Shown here: piece after piece, positions 21,551-30,698 of the stretch
Position numbering within the stretch: the stretch's first letter is position 1
Layout: each line of letters begins with the position of its first letter
From: Cyclaneusma minus
Taxonomy: Eukaryota > Ascomycota > Leotiomycetes > Marthamycetales > Marthamycetaceae
Direction: 5' to 3'
Length of the DNA stretch: 64,000 bases
Assembly (NCBI GenBank): GCA_037179335.1
Contig: JAKZHN010000030.1
Location: forward strand, 1 to 64,000
Translations under genes and position numbers: made by a program
Notes under the pieces: generated by a model
The model's database searches: none
Told to the model about the DNA's origin: nothing
What the model saw: only the letters and a program-made list of their open reading frames with translations

Positions 21551-22084
21551 ATGGCGGGTCGCATCCAAATCCCCCTGGATGCCATTACGTCCAGGTTCAA
21601 CCTCTCCGACCGCTTCGCCGGCGTGCGCTCCACCTCCCTGTCTACCAGGTTCGCCAATCTGAGGCCCATCTCCGAGTTCCTGGACCCAAAGCGTCTGTCG
21701 AAGCCTGCGAATTTCGGAGAAGTCCAATCCCGAGTCAACTGGAACTTGGCCTACTTCTCGAGCAACTATGTCGCTGTTTTTGTCATGCTCAGCATCTACA
21801 GTCTCTTGACCAACCTCGTACTCCTCTTCGACATCATCCTCACCATTGGAGGCCTCTGGGGTATTGGAAAGCTTGACGGCAGAGATCTCGAGCTTGGCGT
21901 AACTCGCCTTACATCCTCGCAACTCTACACCGCACTCTTCGTCATTGCCGTACCTCTCGGTCTGTGGGCATCGCCTTTCACCACCGCCCTGTGGTTGATT
22001 GGCGCATCCGGTGTTAGCATTCTGGGTCATGCATCATTTATGGATAAGCCGATCGACGAGGCTTTTTCTGGGGAGGCGGTCTAG
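21551..22084 (+). CDS. PRA1 family protein (Yip3-like)
   Basis: 177 aa, no intron. Prenylated-Rab-acceptor family, small ER/Golgi membrane proteins that bind Rab GTPases during vesicle traffic. The N-terminal soluble part has RLSKPANFGEVQSRVNWNLA and YFSSNYV, the conserved entry to the family domain. Two hydrophobic hairpins follow (VFVMLSIYSLLTNLVLLFDI and LYTALFVIAVPLGLWASPF), then WLIGASGVSILGHASFMD. The TAG stop is only about 50 bp before the next open frame, whose start is unresolved. Confidence 0.9.
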   Translation: MAGRIQIPLDAITSRFNLSDRFAGVRSTSLSTRFANLRPISEFLDPKRLSKPANFGEVQSRVNWNLAYFSSNYVAVFVMLSIYSLLTNLVLLFDIILTIGGLWGIGKLDGRDLELGVTRLTSSQLYTALFVIAVPLGLWASPFTTALWLIGASGVSILGHASFMDKPIDEAFSGEAV

Positions 22085-22311
22085 GTGATCGGCCGCGATC
22101 TCCCAAACGAGCGCCCCTTTGGGGAAGACCACCAGGGGTGAGAGGGAGCAAGGAGAGGAAGGAATGGGAGAGACAGCGGGCCCTTTGGGAGGCGCAAGAA
22201 TCTCGTGTTGAAGAGCTTTCCAGTGATGATTCGGATTCCCGCGGCGTTGGTTTGAACAATATTGGTCAAAAGCGATTTCCTAGTGATCCTTTACAGTTTA
22301 CTGGCATTGAT

Positions 22312-23403
22312 ATGGGCGCAGCAAGACGGAGACGCGATTATCGTTACGGTGACGATGCTTCGGATGGCTCGGAGGTTTCAGACTCGTATAGTAGCGAGCC
22401 TGATGGCTCAATGCAGGTGGCTTTGCGTGACAAGGAGGACGCCTTGGCTCAGTCAGCTCTGGCCCGGATACGGCGGGCTCAGGAGAAAGGGAAGACCGAG
22501 GTAAAGCTGAACAAAGATGAACTGGCTGCCTTGGACAGACGTAGAAAACGTCTCGCCGCAGAGGCAGCAGAAAAGCAACGGAAGGGTAGCGGATCGAGTG
22601 ATCGACGACGAGAGAAAAGATCAGAGATGGTCACGATACCCATCATGCCTCGCGAAGGGCTCCAACAACGACATAGCGATCGATCGCTCCGGAGCAGACG
22701 TGGTGACAGTCCTCCACATCCTCCGGCTGCTGCGGCTCCTCCAGGGATGTTGGTCGCTGGTCCTGACGGGAATCTGACTTACGCTCCGATTGGCTACTAC
22801 CCACCACAAGCACAAACTGATTCCTCTCCATTATCGACAAGAACTCGCTCCAATACAACGTCTCCAATGCTTCCCCAAGGGCCGTACGCGCAGGGAGTTC
22901 GCCACGTATCTGATGGGTCCAGACCTATGACTTCTTCATCTGACAGCCGTCTTCCACTACCGCACGAGGAAGGCCGGCAACGAGGTTATTCCCGCTCGAG
23001 CCGTTCCAACCTCGTCGATCCCTTTGATTACCAAGTATCCGACACGCAACCACATCCTCAAAACACGGGTCGGCGAAATGTTTCAGCACCTCTAGCAGTT
23101 TCCTACTCTTCCATTCCACGCTCAGCTCCGCCACCACCAGACCAATTCGCATCCTCAGGCCGATCCTCCGCTTCTGGTTCATCTCGTCAACGGAGTCGCC
23201 AGGACTTGACTGCTATGGAACGTATCTATGACAGTCCTGGAAGCGCAAACGGCGACTATGAAAGTGATGAGCTGGATCACGGCGTCAGGATTCTGGCTGA
23301 GCGGGAGCCTTCGCCCCTGCTGCCACCTAAGGAGCGAACTGTGCCTGCGCGGAAACCGGTCAGTGGGAAGGGAAAGCGAAAGGGGAAACAGTTCGGATTT
23401 TGA
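22312..23403 (+). CDS. Basic, low-complexity protein of unknown function; start unresolved
   Basis: The frame from ATG 22312 gives 363 aa; the same frame is open upstream to 22048 and reads KERKEWERQRALWEAQESRV near 22150, which looks coding but has no ATG. Possible answers are an unseen intron, a base error, or a splice from the PRA1 gene (a join 22078 to 22153 would be in frame but has poor signals). The protein has an Arg/Lys-Glu helix (LARIRRAQEKGKTEVKLNKD), a long Ser/Pro/Arg-rich disordered middle and a basic end (GKGKRKGKQFGF). No known domain recognised. The closeness to PRA1 (under 60 bp from the stop to the coding-like part) is unusual. Confidence 0.65.
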   Translation: MGAARRRRDYRYGDDASDGSEVSDSYSSEPDGSMQVALRDKEDALAQSALARIRRAQEKGKTEVKLNKDELAALDRRRKRLAAEAAEKQRKGSGSSDRRREKRSEMVTIPIMPREGLQQRHSDRSLRSRRGDSPPHPPAAAAPPGMLVAGPDGNLTYAPIGYYPPQAQTDSSPLSTRTRSNTTSPMLPQGPYAQGVRHVSDGSRPMTSSSDSRLPLPHEEGRQRGYSRSSRSNLVDPFDYQVSDTQPHPQNTGRRNVSAPLAVSYSSIPRSAPPPPDQFASSGRSSASGSSRQRSRQDLTAMERIYDSPGSANGDYESDELDHGVRILAEREPSPLLPPKERTVPARKPVSGKGKRKGKQFGF

Positions 23404-24054
23404 GATCCGCTGATCCCCTGGCTCTTGCCAAAGCCTTGCATGCAGCGTTTTTGCTTTCTTCTTGCGTGCGTCGTGTTTTCTGCGTATGTTCATACTGCAT
23501 GACATAGACTAGCTGGTTTTAATGCACACACTTTCTTGCTCCTCTGCGTGTTTCTCCTTCTACAAGTCGTGAATGTTGTTCTACGAGTCGTAGATCATCA
23601 CTGTGACTCTTGCTTGACTGACTTCTACAGTGGGACGAGGAATTCTGAACCCCCCTCGTCCTGGGCGCTCTCTCAACCTTCTGAAGTTCTGAGAACTGTT
23701 TGAACTATTTTTGATCATTGGGAATACTCTCAGTTATTGGGAATAATCTCAATTATTAGAGACATTTCGAATCATTGTGGATTGTCATAGTTACTGGGAA
23801 TACTTTCAAGCACGGTTCGCCTGAGGTGGGGTTTAGACATTTTTCACCTAACTGTATGATGCGTACATAATACTTCTGTGAAACTTTTTGACACCCCAAT
23901 CGGCATCTGAACCGGCCGAAACCACGCACCAGGCTATCATAAATCATTCGACTCGCGTCTACTGATTTGAGAAAATCCAAATAATTTGAGTCAATCCTGT
24001 TTATTAGGAATAGTCTCGACGACGTCGAAAAGACTAAGAAACAACACGATAAGA
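23404..24054. other. Intergenic region between convergent genes, holds a MITE
   Basis: 3' UTRs of two convergent genes and a complete 227-bp MITE (listed separately). Two related words TCTACAAGTCGT and TCTACGAGTCGT near 23560-23591 lie just before the element. No coding frame. Confidence 0.5.
23628..23854. mobile_element. MITE, Tc1/mariner-like, copy A (227 bp)
   Basis: Non-coding element with TA on both sides (23626-23627 and 23855-23856). The left end starts CAGTGGGACGAGGAATTCTG and the right end, reversed, starts CAGTTAGGTGAAAAATGTCT; they match at most positions over about 28 bp and both run into a C-rich stretch. The interior has five 19-bp units (23722-23816) with consensus close to GATATTCCCAATTATTGGG. 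Same build as copy B at 33423. The TA duplication and CAGT ends point to a Tc1/mariner or Fot1/pogo-type transposase as the mobiliser. Confidence 0.8.
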
Positions 24055-25080
24055 TCACGACCGTCCCCAGCTCCCTGCCTCCCCAAGATTCAGCCGCACT
24101 ATCCTCCCCGGTACTCCCGCTACCTCGCCCTCAGTGCTCACATACAAACTGCCTCTATCGTTCCTACCCCTGCCAAATCTCACGGCCGTGGAACCAACCA
24201 GCAAACTCGACTCCTTCGTCTTCACCGTCTCGACCACCGCCCCGTCCTCCCTCAAATACCTCACCGCACCATCCCCCGCAAACCATACCGCCCCCCTTTC
24301 GTCAACCACGAAATCATCCACCTGCGTCAGCCCCGTCGCCACAACACTCGCGTTTCCCCTCGGCATTCCCTCAGCCGTAATTTCTATCCTGCCAAGAAAG
24401 CCCTGCGCCGTATTCGTGAAATACAGTGTGTTGTTGCGGACTTTCAAACCGTTGACGCCTGATGTGGCGCCGGGTGCGAAGAGCGGGTCGGCGAAAGATG
24501 TATAATTGCCAGAGGTGATATTCAGTGCGAATACTCGTCCCCCATACGAGTCAGAAGCCAAAATGACATCTTTCGCGCCATCGATTGTGGCTAGGCCGTT
24601 TAAGATCTTTGCATCGGGAAAGCTCGCAATATGGGAAACGGAAATTGATGATGAACAATTAGGGAAACTGGGATTGGGGTTGTAGGAAGAAAGATCAAGT
24701 TTGTAGATGGCATACGAATTAAAGGTGGTAGCGTTGCCGACGACGAGGTAGTGAATTTCGGAGCCCGAATCGGGGGAGAGCTCGATGATGCCTAAGCAGC
24801 CGCTGTAGGGCGCAAAGGAGGCGATGAGCGTGGCTGGCGAGGAGGGGATGGGGGAGAGCTGGTAAATGGTTGGGCTGGTGAGAAGGGAGGCGAGGATCTG
24901 GCCATTGGGTCGAATGGCGAGCGATTCGACCCAGGTGTTATTGGGGAATTGGTGGATTGTCTCGATGCTGATGCCTGTGTTGTGGGAGGTGAGAATTGAG
25001 GGAGTTTTGAGGCGAGAAAGGGAGAATGCAACGCGGGGAAGAGCGGATAATATCCAGAAGCTGAAGGAAGATACTCGCAT
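24055..25080 (-). CDS. Secreted SMP-30/gluconolactonase-like beta-propeller
   Basis: 341 aa, no intron. The start is taken at ATG 25080 because it opens a signal peptide (MRVSSFSFWILSALPRVAFS); the frame is open further upstream but without need. The body is a six-bladed-propeller type sequence with repeated blades such as NTWVESLAIRPNGQILAS, FPDAKILNGLATIDGAKDVI, SGVNGLKVRNNTLYFTNTAQ and VDDFVVDERGAVWFAGDG. N-glycosylation sequons are frequent (NNT, NCS, NAT, NIT, NYT). These fungal secreted propellers resemble SMP-30, strictosidine synthase-like and gluconolactonase proteins; the substrate cannot be told. The C terminus has no obvious GPI signal. Confidence 0.82.
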   Translation of the reverse strand: MRVSSFSFWILSALPRVAFSLSRLKTPSILTSHNTGISIETIHQFPNNTWVESLAIRPNGQILASLLTSPTIYQLSPIPSSPATLIASFAPYSGCLGIIELSPDSGSEIHYLVVGNATTFNSYAIYKLDLSSYNPNPSFPNCSSSISVSHIASFPDAKILNGLATIDGAKDVILASDSYGGRVFALNITSGNYTSFADPLFAPGATSGVNGLKVRNNTLYFTNTAQGFLGRIEITAEGMPRGNASVVATGLTQVDDFVVDERGAVWFAGDGAVRYLREDGAVVETVKTKESSLLVGSTAVRFGRGRNDRGSLYVSTEGEVAGVPGRIVRLNLGEAGSWGRS

Positions 25081-25851
25081 CTTGGGGGATTGACGTAGGA
25101 ATAGATAGAATAGAGTTAATGCTAGAATTGGGGAAGGGAAAAGCTTAAGCTGGTTCAAGGATGACGGCCCGAAAGGGTATATAGTTGTGAAGAGCAATAG
25201 TAGTGGGGTACCTAGGTAGCATTGAGACATGGATGTGAAACGCTTTCGTCGAATCTTAATCGCAGTGGTATTGGTACTTTGCTACTTGAAGTAGGCTGAA
25301 TTGGTGAAAGTCTAGTGAAAGTCTAGTGTACTTTACCAACATGTACCTTATCTTACCAAGTTTGGGGGCCGGATTATGGAGACTTGCCGGTCCATTTTCC
25401 ACACCCAACCAACCAATCATCGACATCAACAACTCACCAATGCAATGCCCTACCGCCATAATGTCCAATGAGATGATTCGCCCATGATCCAAATGGATTC
25501 ACTCTTGCCGGCGCGAATTTAGACATGTGTCGGGGGGCTGGGGAAGGGACGATCGCTGACGCTTTGTGACATCCAGGATCCCAATATAATAGGACCCCCG
25601 AACGAGTATCAGTGCTTCCAGAACTCGGTATTAATACAGAATAGTCAGAGGTTTTGGCTTCTGAATGCAAACCACGTTAGGCTCTGCGTTCCGCCAATTC
25701 TTCTGTAGATGTAAACGATGGCTTGGACTTGCAAGATCAACGCCGGTGGGTATCATATACATAAGGAAAATCCCCAGAGCTCCCCGCTTCTCAACTTTGC
25801 CACGAGTTCATTCATGAACACGCTCAAACAATTTGTCTGTTCCGAACAGCT
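25081..25851. other. Intergenic
   Basis: Upstream of the propeller gene. A TATATAG word near 25180 lies about 100 bp upstream of its ATG on the gene's strand and could be a TATA box. A direct GTGAAAGTCTAGT repeat occurs at about 25302 and 25315. No gene seen. Confidence 0.45.
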
Positions 25852-26976
25852 TTATGGTTGATACTCGGGTGGCTCACTCTGATATGCGGGCAAGCCACCC
25901 GCAACCGTCTCAAACGCCTGCTTTCGAACCTCCATTAACTCCTTTCTTCGAGTCTCTAGCTCCCTACCCGCTCCATCCCTCTCCTGAACCAGCGCCCTGA
26001 GCTTGTTGTTCTCGCCCGCTAGTATGGCATCCAACGCTTGATTGGCCCTATAGGCCTGCCTGCTGCTCTCGTCGATCCGATATCTCAGATCCATATCAGT
26101 AAACATATTGTCGAACAGCAGGTTGGTAATCATATCAAACTGCGCAATCCGAATCGGCGGCAGCTGCGGAATAGCAGGGTTCGCCCTCCGCGCCTGTTCC
26201 ATCAGCATGCCAACTTGGCCGGCTTGCGCCTGCGCCATCTGCAAAGCGTGACTTTCCGCCATCTCCGCTCGATATCCGAATCCCCCAAAGCCCAGCATGT
26301 CTACTTCGGTCGCATGTAGCGCCTGGCCCAAACTACCCAACAGCGTCTTCAAACACATGTGCGCATCACCCAGAGCGTTGACGGCCTGCTGCTGCTTAGC
26401 CACCTGGCTCGAAGCGGCGTCAAACCTCGCTTTCGCCGCCATCACTGGCATTTCCAGGCGATCTTCGTGCGGGAAACCTTCGGTAGGCCCGTCGAAGATT
26501 CTCGCGTACAGTTCTTCAAGTTGCTTCTGCGCCTGCTGATGCTGCGCTGCCGCCGCATCAAGCTTCGCCTTCGTGTCCAAGGCCTCGGCCAGCTGTCTCT
26601 TCAGCAGGTCCAAGTGCTTTTCAGCGCGAAACTCATTCTGTATAGCCTCAAAGTATTCTTTCTCTTCCTTTTCGGCTTTGGCAGAGAATTCCGAGGCTTT
26701 GCCCGACAGCTTGTAGCCCAGGCGACGGACATGTGAGTCGCGGTACTTCTTATGGTCGACGAACTCGTTGGCGGTGATTTTGCGGCAGGTCGCTAGGGTG
26801 CTTTCTTGCTGAAAGATGTCTTTTTGAAGGTTGTTGATGTGGGAAGAGTTTTGCGAAAGCGCGGATGAGGCATAGTCGGTTTCGGAGAGGGTTTGAAGGA
26901 GCGCGCTGTTTTGTTGCGAGGATGCGAGGATACGATCTTGCGCTGTGATTGGGGCATTGACGGCTGGGGTGGCCAT
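25852..26976 (-). CDS. Coiled-coil protein of unknown function, 374 aa
   Basis: No intron, no signal peptide, no membrane segment. Heptad-like stretches run through residues 80-165 (KEEKEYFEAIQNEFRAEKHL and the following LLKRQLAEALDTKAKLDAAA), and again near 325-365 (LRALVQERDGAGRELETRRK). A central GFGGFGY patch separates them. The C terminus reads SEPPEYQP, so it carries a PPxY motif that WW domains of Nedd4/Rsp5 ligases bind. This suggests a cytosolic scaffold or trafficking protein, but I do not recognise a named family. Confidence 0.75.
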   Translation of the reverse strand: MATPAVNAPITAQDRILASSQQNSALLQTLSETDYASSALSQNSSHINNLQKDIFQQESTLATCRKITANEFVDHKKYRDSHVRRLGYKLSGKASEFSAKAEKEEKEYFEAIQNEFRAEKHLDLLKRQLAEALDTKAKLDAAAAQHQQAQKQLEELYARIFDGPTEGFPHEDRLEMPVMAAKARFDAASSQVAKQQQAVNALGDAHMCLKTLLGSLGQALHATEVDMLGFGGFGYRAEMAESHALQMAQAQAGQVGMLMEQARRANPAIPQLPPIRIAQFDMITNLLFDNMFTDMDLRYRIDESSRQAYRANQALDAILAGENNKLRALVQERDGAGRELETRRKELMEVRKQAFETVAGGLPAYQSEPPEYQP

Positions 26977-27917
26977 GGTAAGAGTATGTTAGGTGTAGTC
27001 TCTAGGGTAGGTACTCGAGGAAGTGATCTCCGCGGCGGCGAGAAACAGGAAACAGGTGTAGGAAGGGGACAGACATTTTGGAGAGGGCGAGTACATGTAT
27101 GTTCATATATGTCATAGTCACCAGGTTGGCGCATATTTCGAGAGCGAATCCGGAAGTCGCCGCCACAAACTCGGTGGCTGTGCATGCTGTGGCTGTGTCG
27201 TTCCAGACTCAGGGGTTAGTCGAGCAGTCTCCGAGTCTGCATTCTACAATAAAGGAGCTTGTGCAAAACCTATATATCACCATTGTATACACTAGCACAT
27301 TGCATGAGATCATGTCATCGAAGTGGGAAGTGAACCATATGTGTATTTGACACCTCGCCCATATATACAAGAGCAGGCATGCCGAGAAATACTGACTTCC
27401 AAATATGTACAGGCCATGCTTGATGTAAAAGCACAGTACTTTTCTAAGCCGGATGTTGTACACGGTTTAGCCAAAAGAAAACAGCCAGCCCACAGATGCA
27501 GCCCAACTGTTCCTAAACCCGAAAGATTGTTCCGCTCAGCCCAGCTCAAGAAAACCTTCCGATGAGACCAATCGACCGTCGGGTCGGCCAAGATGGTGCG
27601 ATATGTCGAAAGATTGCTGGAGTGGTGGATGTGCCAGAGCAGAAGATGAAGATCAAGGGGTGAACCATGAAGAATGCATGTTCGTGAAACCATAACGCCG
27701 AGAGAAGGATGAGATGCCGTTCGTTGATCGCGCTTGTCGTAGATGTACAGAGATCGTCATGCTAGTTGGGATTGTCTCGATATGTTGCTTGTCTCCGTCT
27801 TGAAGTGGAATGCGTCGGCGGATTGGAATCAAGACAGATGCGAGAACGTTGTCTAATTGACAATCTGACCAGTGTGTTAGCTTTATGTCGAGAGCGAGAT
27901 ATGCAGATGGAACATAC
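26977..27917. other. Intergenic
   Basis: Nothing coding found between the coiled-coil gene and the pheromone gene. The last 54 bp (27864-27917) fit a 3' UTR intron of the pheromone gene, described with it. Confidence 0.45.
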
Positions 27918-28244
27918 TTAGATCATGGCAAGAGCATCCTCGACGGCCACGGCCAAAGCGTCAGCAGCACGCTTGGCCTTGGAGCAAGGCTGTCCGACAC
28001 GGTGGCAGAAAGGAACACGGTCGGGGGAACCCTTCCAGCTGGCCTCAGGCTCGGCATCGGCCTCAGCCATGGCGTTGGCCATAGCCTCAGCAGCACGCTT
28101 GACCTTGTGGCAAGGCTGTCCGACACGATGGCAGAAAGGAACACGGTCTGGGGAACCCTTCCAGCTGGCCTCGGCCTCAGGGACAGCGGCGGCGCTGGCG
28201 ACGGCAATGGCCGCGACGAACATGAGAGTGAGAGGGAACTTCAT
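27918..28244 (-). CDS. ppg1: Alpha-type mating pheromone precursor, two repeats
   Basis: 108 aa secreted precursor of a peptide pheromone of the alpha-factor class found in Pezizomycotina. A signal peptide (MKFPLTLMFVAAIAVASAAA) is followed by two near-identical units. Each has acidic/Ala spacers with EA pairs (Ste13-type trimming), then PFCHRVGQPC (core FCHRVGQPC at residues 37-45 and 79-87), and a Kex2 Lys-Arg (49-50, 91-92). The Cys-x3-Gly-Gln-Pro-Cys pattern is the hallmark of these pheromones; Phe replaces the more usual first Trp. Directly after the TAA on the transcript comes GTATGT, then GCTAAC and CAG (27917 to 27864), a probable 3' UTR intron. A TATATAAG box lies about 110 bp upstream. 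Receptor would be the Ste2/PRE2 GPCR. Confidence 0.9.
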   Translation of the reverse strand: MKFPLTLMFVAAIAVASAAAVPEAEASWKGSPDRVPFCHRVGQPCHKVKRAAEAMANAMAEADAEPEASWKGSPDRVPFCHRVGQPCSKAKRAADALAVAVEDALAMI

Positions 28245-29166
28245 GGTGAAGGTTGTTGAGGTTTTTTGGAAGGTTTGGAAGAAGAAGTAGAAGTTATAGC
28301 GAGAGTGTTATGGTTGGAAGAAAAAAGACTGAGATGGAGGATACAACGCCGACTTATATATGTGGTTCAAGGACAGTGAGATACTGCCAATAGACATTGC
28401 AATGGCTCCCAATAACCAGAATGGAGCTCAATAGGGCTCAATAAGATATATGGGATTTGAAAATAGAATCTTTGAGGTTTGGGTGTCGGCGAGTTCTCAA
28501 TAGAGACCCACAATGCGAAACGGTCAACGAAGACACCATGAGTAGCTCACTGCGGTGTTCAAGCCGAGTCCGAGAGAAAGAAGATGGAGCTATTGACCTC
28601 GAATCTGGATGGATCCAAAGCCCCAGGGTTCTTTGCCGACTGACCAACCCATGCAGATCAAGGAACTTGCAGCACTAAGGAATAGGAATTTTCAAAGAGC
28701 AGGAGAGAAGCATGGACATGTGGAAATAAAGGTGAGGGAGGTTTCTATTGAGGACCGAATAGGGGCTTATTGAGAAGCTATTGCGGGCAATGGCAATAGG
28801 GGGTGATGACTAAGCAGGAAAGAAAGAAAGAAGAACAGACTCCAAGCAACTTGCAAGCAAGCAGAGGATGGTGCATAGCGTGTTCAAGTCTCAAGACCTA
28901 CCGCAAGCATGAAGCTCGCAGTGCGACGAGGGAAGTTCGCAGACAGCAGCCCGTCGTGAGATGGTCGCGACTCGGCGGCTATTTCACGTGGGCGCAAGGC
29001 ATTGCCGACATTGCCGCGGGCCCGGGCAGAAGCGGCTAAGAGTTGCCAAGACAGCGACGAGAACGGACCGACTTTGCGCATCGTCGACAAAGTCCAGAAG
29101 CAACATCTTTTTGCGATTCGACCACTGTGATACCCTCGAGCTCCTCTGCACCTCCCTACTTTCACC
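28245..29166. promoter_or_regulatory. Divergent intergenic region, pheromone gene and IDH1
   Basis: About 920 bp. Besides the TATA box it holds repeated GGCTCAATAGGGCTCAATAAG-like words near 28428-28445. The last 100 bp form the leader of IDH1. No coding frame. Confidence 0.45.
28353..28360 (-). promoter_or_regulatory. TATA box of the pheromone gene
   Basis: On the minus strand the bases read TATATAAG, 109 bp upstream of the pheromone ATG. Strong TATA boxes are typical of highly regulated fungal genes. Assignment rests on position and sequence alone. Confidence 0.5.
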
Positions 29167-30434
29167 ATGCTTATGCGCACCTCTGCCCGGACGGCCCAGG
29201 TATGCTGCCCAGGGAAACGCTGCTGAACAATGCTAATGACGTCTGCCTATCAGAGCCTTTTGCGTCAAGCTCAAGCTCCCCAAGCCCCCCGATCCTTCGC
29301 GACCGTCCAGTCCGACATCTTCAAGCCTACCAAGTATGGCGGCAAATACACCGTTACTATGATCCCGGGTGACGGTATCGGTGCCGAGGTCGCCGAGTCC
29401 GTCAAGACCATCTTCAAGGCCGACAACGTGCCCGTCGAGTGGGAGCAAGTCGACGTGAGTGGTGTTGACACCGGCAACAAGCACGCCGAGGAGCTGTTCC
29501 GAGAGTCCATTGCCTCGCTGCGAAGGAACAAGCTCGGTCTCAAGGGTATCCTGCACACGCCCGTCGAGCGCTCCGGTCACCAGTCCTTCAACGTCGCCCT
29601 GCGACAAGAACTCGACATCTACGCCTCGATTGTCCTGATCAAGAACATTCCTGGCTACAAGACCCGCCACGAGAACGTCGACCTGTGCATCATCCGTGAA
29701 AACACCGAGGGAGAATACTCGGGTCTGGAGCACCAGTCGGTCCCCGGCGTCGTCGAGTCCCTCAAGATCATCACTCGGGCAAAGTCGGAGCGAATCGCCA
29801 AGTTCGCTTTCAGCTTTGCGCTGGCCAACAACCGCAAGAAGGTCACCTGTATCCACAAGGCAAACATCATGAAGCTTGCTGACGGTCTTTTCCGCAACAC
29901 CTTCAACACGGTCGCCAAGGAATACCCTACTCTGGAGACCAATGACATGATTGTCGACAACGCCTCTATGCAATGTGTTTCCCGACCACAACAATTCGAC
30001 GTGATGGTTATGCCTAACCTTTACGGAGGTATTCTGTCCAACATTGGTGCTGCTCTGGTCGGAGGTCCCGGTATCGTTCCCGGCTGCAACATGGGCCGCG
30101 ACGTCGCTGTCTTCGAGCCCGGTTGCCGTCACGTCGGTCTTGACATCAAGGGCAAGGACCAAGCTAACCCCACTGCTATGATTCTCTCCGGTTCCATGCT
30201 GCTCCGTCACCTCGGTCTCGATGAGCACGCAAACCGTATCTCTAAGGCCGTTTACGACGTTATTTCTCAAGGGTATGTTGGAATTTTGGTTATATCTAAT
30301 TTGGTTTACTATTGCTCTACGTGGAAGAATGCTAACTTTCGTCTAGTGAGGTCCGCACACGAGACATGGGAGGTGTGAGCACCACCCACGAGTTCACTCG
30401 CGCAGTGTTGGACAAGATGGAGGCCGCCGCATAG
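29167..30434 (+). CDS. IDH1: Isocitrate dehydrogenase [NAD] subunit 1, mitochondrial
   Basis: 379 aa. Exons are 29167-29199, 29254-30272 and 30347-30434. Exon 1 plus the start of exon 2 encode a mitochondrial presequence (MLMRTSARTAQ, then SLLRQAQAPQAPRSFA). The mature part shows the isocitrate/isopropylmalate dehydrogenase fold: TMIPGDGIGAEVAESVK, ENVDLCIIRENTEGEYSG, KANIMKLADGLF and FDVMVMPNLYGGILSNIGAA. It is the IDH1 (regulatory, AMP-responsive) rather than IDH2 type, judged by LKGILHTPVERSGHQSFNVA, which lacks the catalytic SxN-R-R set. It acts in the TCA cycle as a heteromer with IDH2. The last exon restores GEVRTRDMGG and ends LDKMEAAA. Confidence 0.94.
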
Positions 30435-30698
30435 ATTGCATCTAGAATGTCCCTGTACATAGAAGAGAGGCGAGCGTTGGATGGAAACCTGGAGTGGTGA
30501 CTGTACTTCCAGCCGCATTGTTTTTATCGAGCCTTTCAGCCAAGTAACGTTTTCACCAACTTACAATTCAAAGCCTGCAGGAGCGTGAGTACACCCGACA
30601 CATCTTCATAGCCCTCCAAGAACACTTTGACGGAACACTTGGGTGGGTATCTTTGGCCTCATAGAACGCATAATCGTAACCACGCCGCAACGACTCCC

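Noticed and set aside
29233..30270. 345-codon open frame antisense to IDH1
   Set aside because: Same reason: a shadow of a GC-rich, highly biased coding strand.
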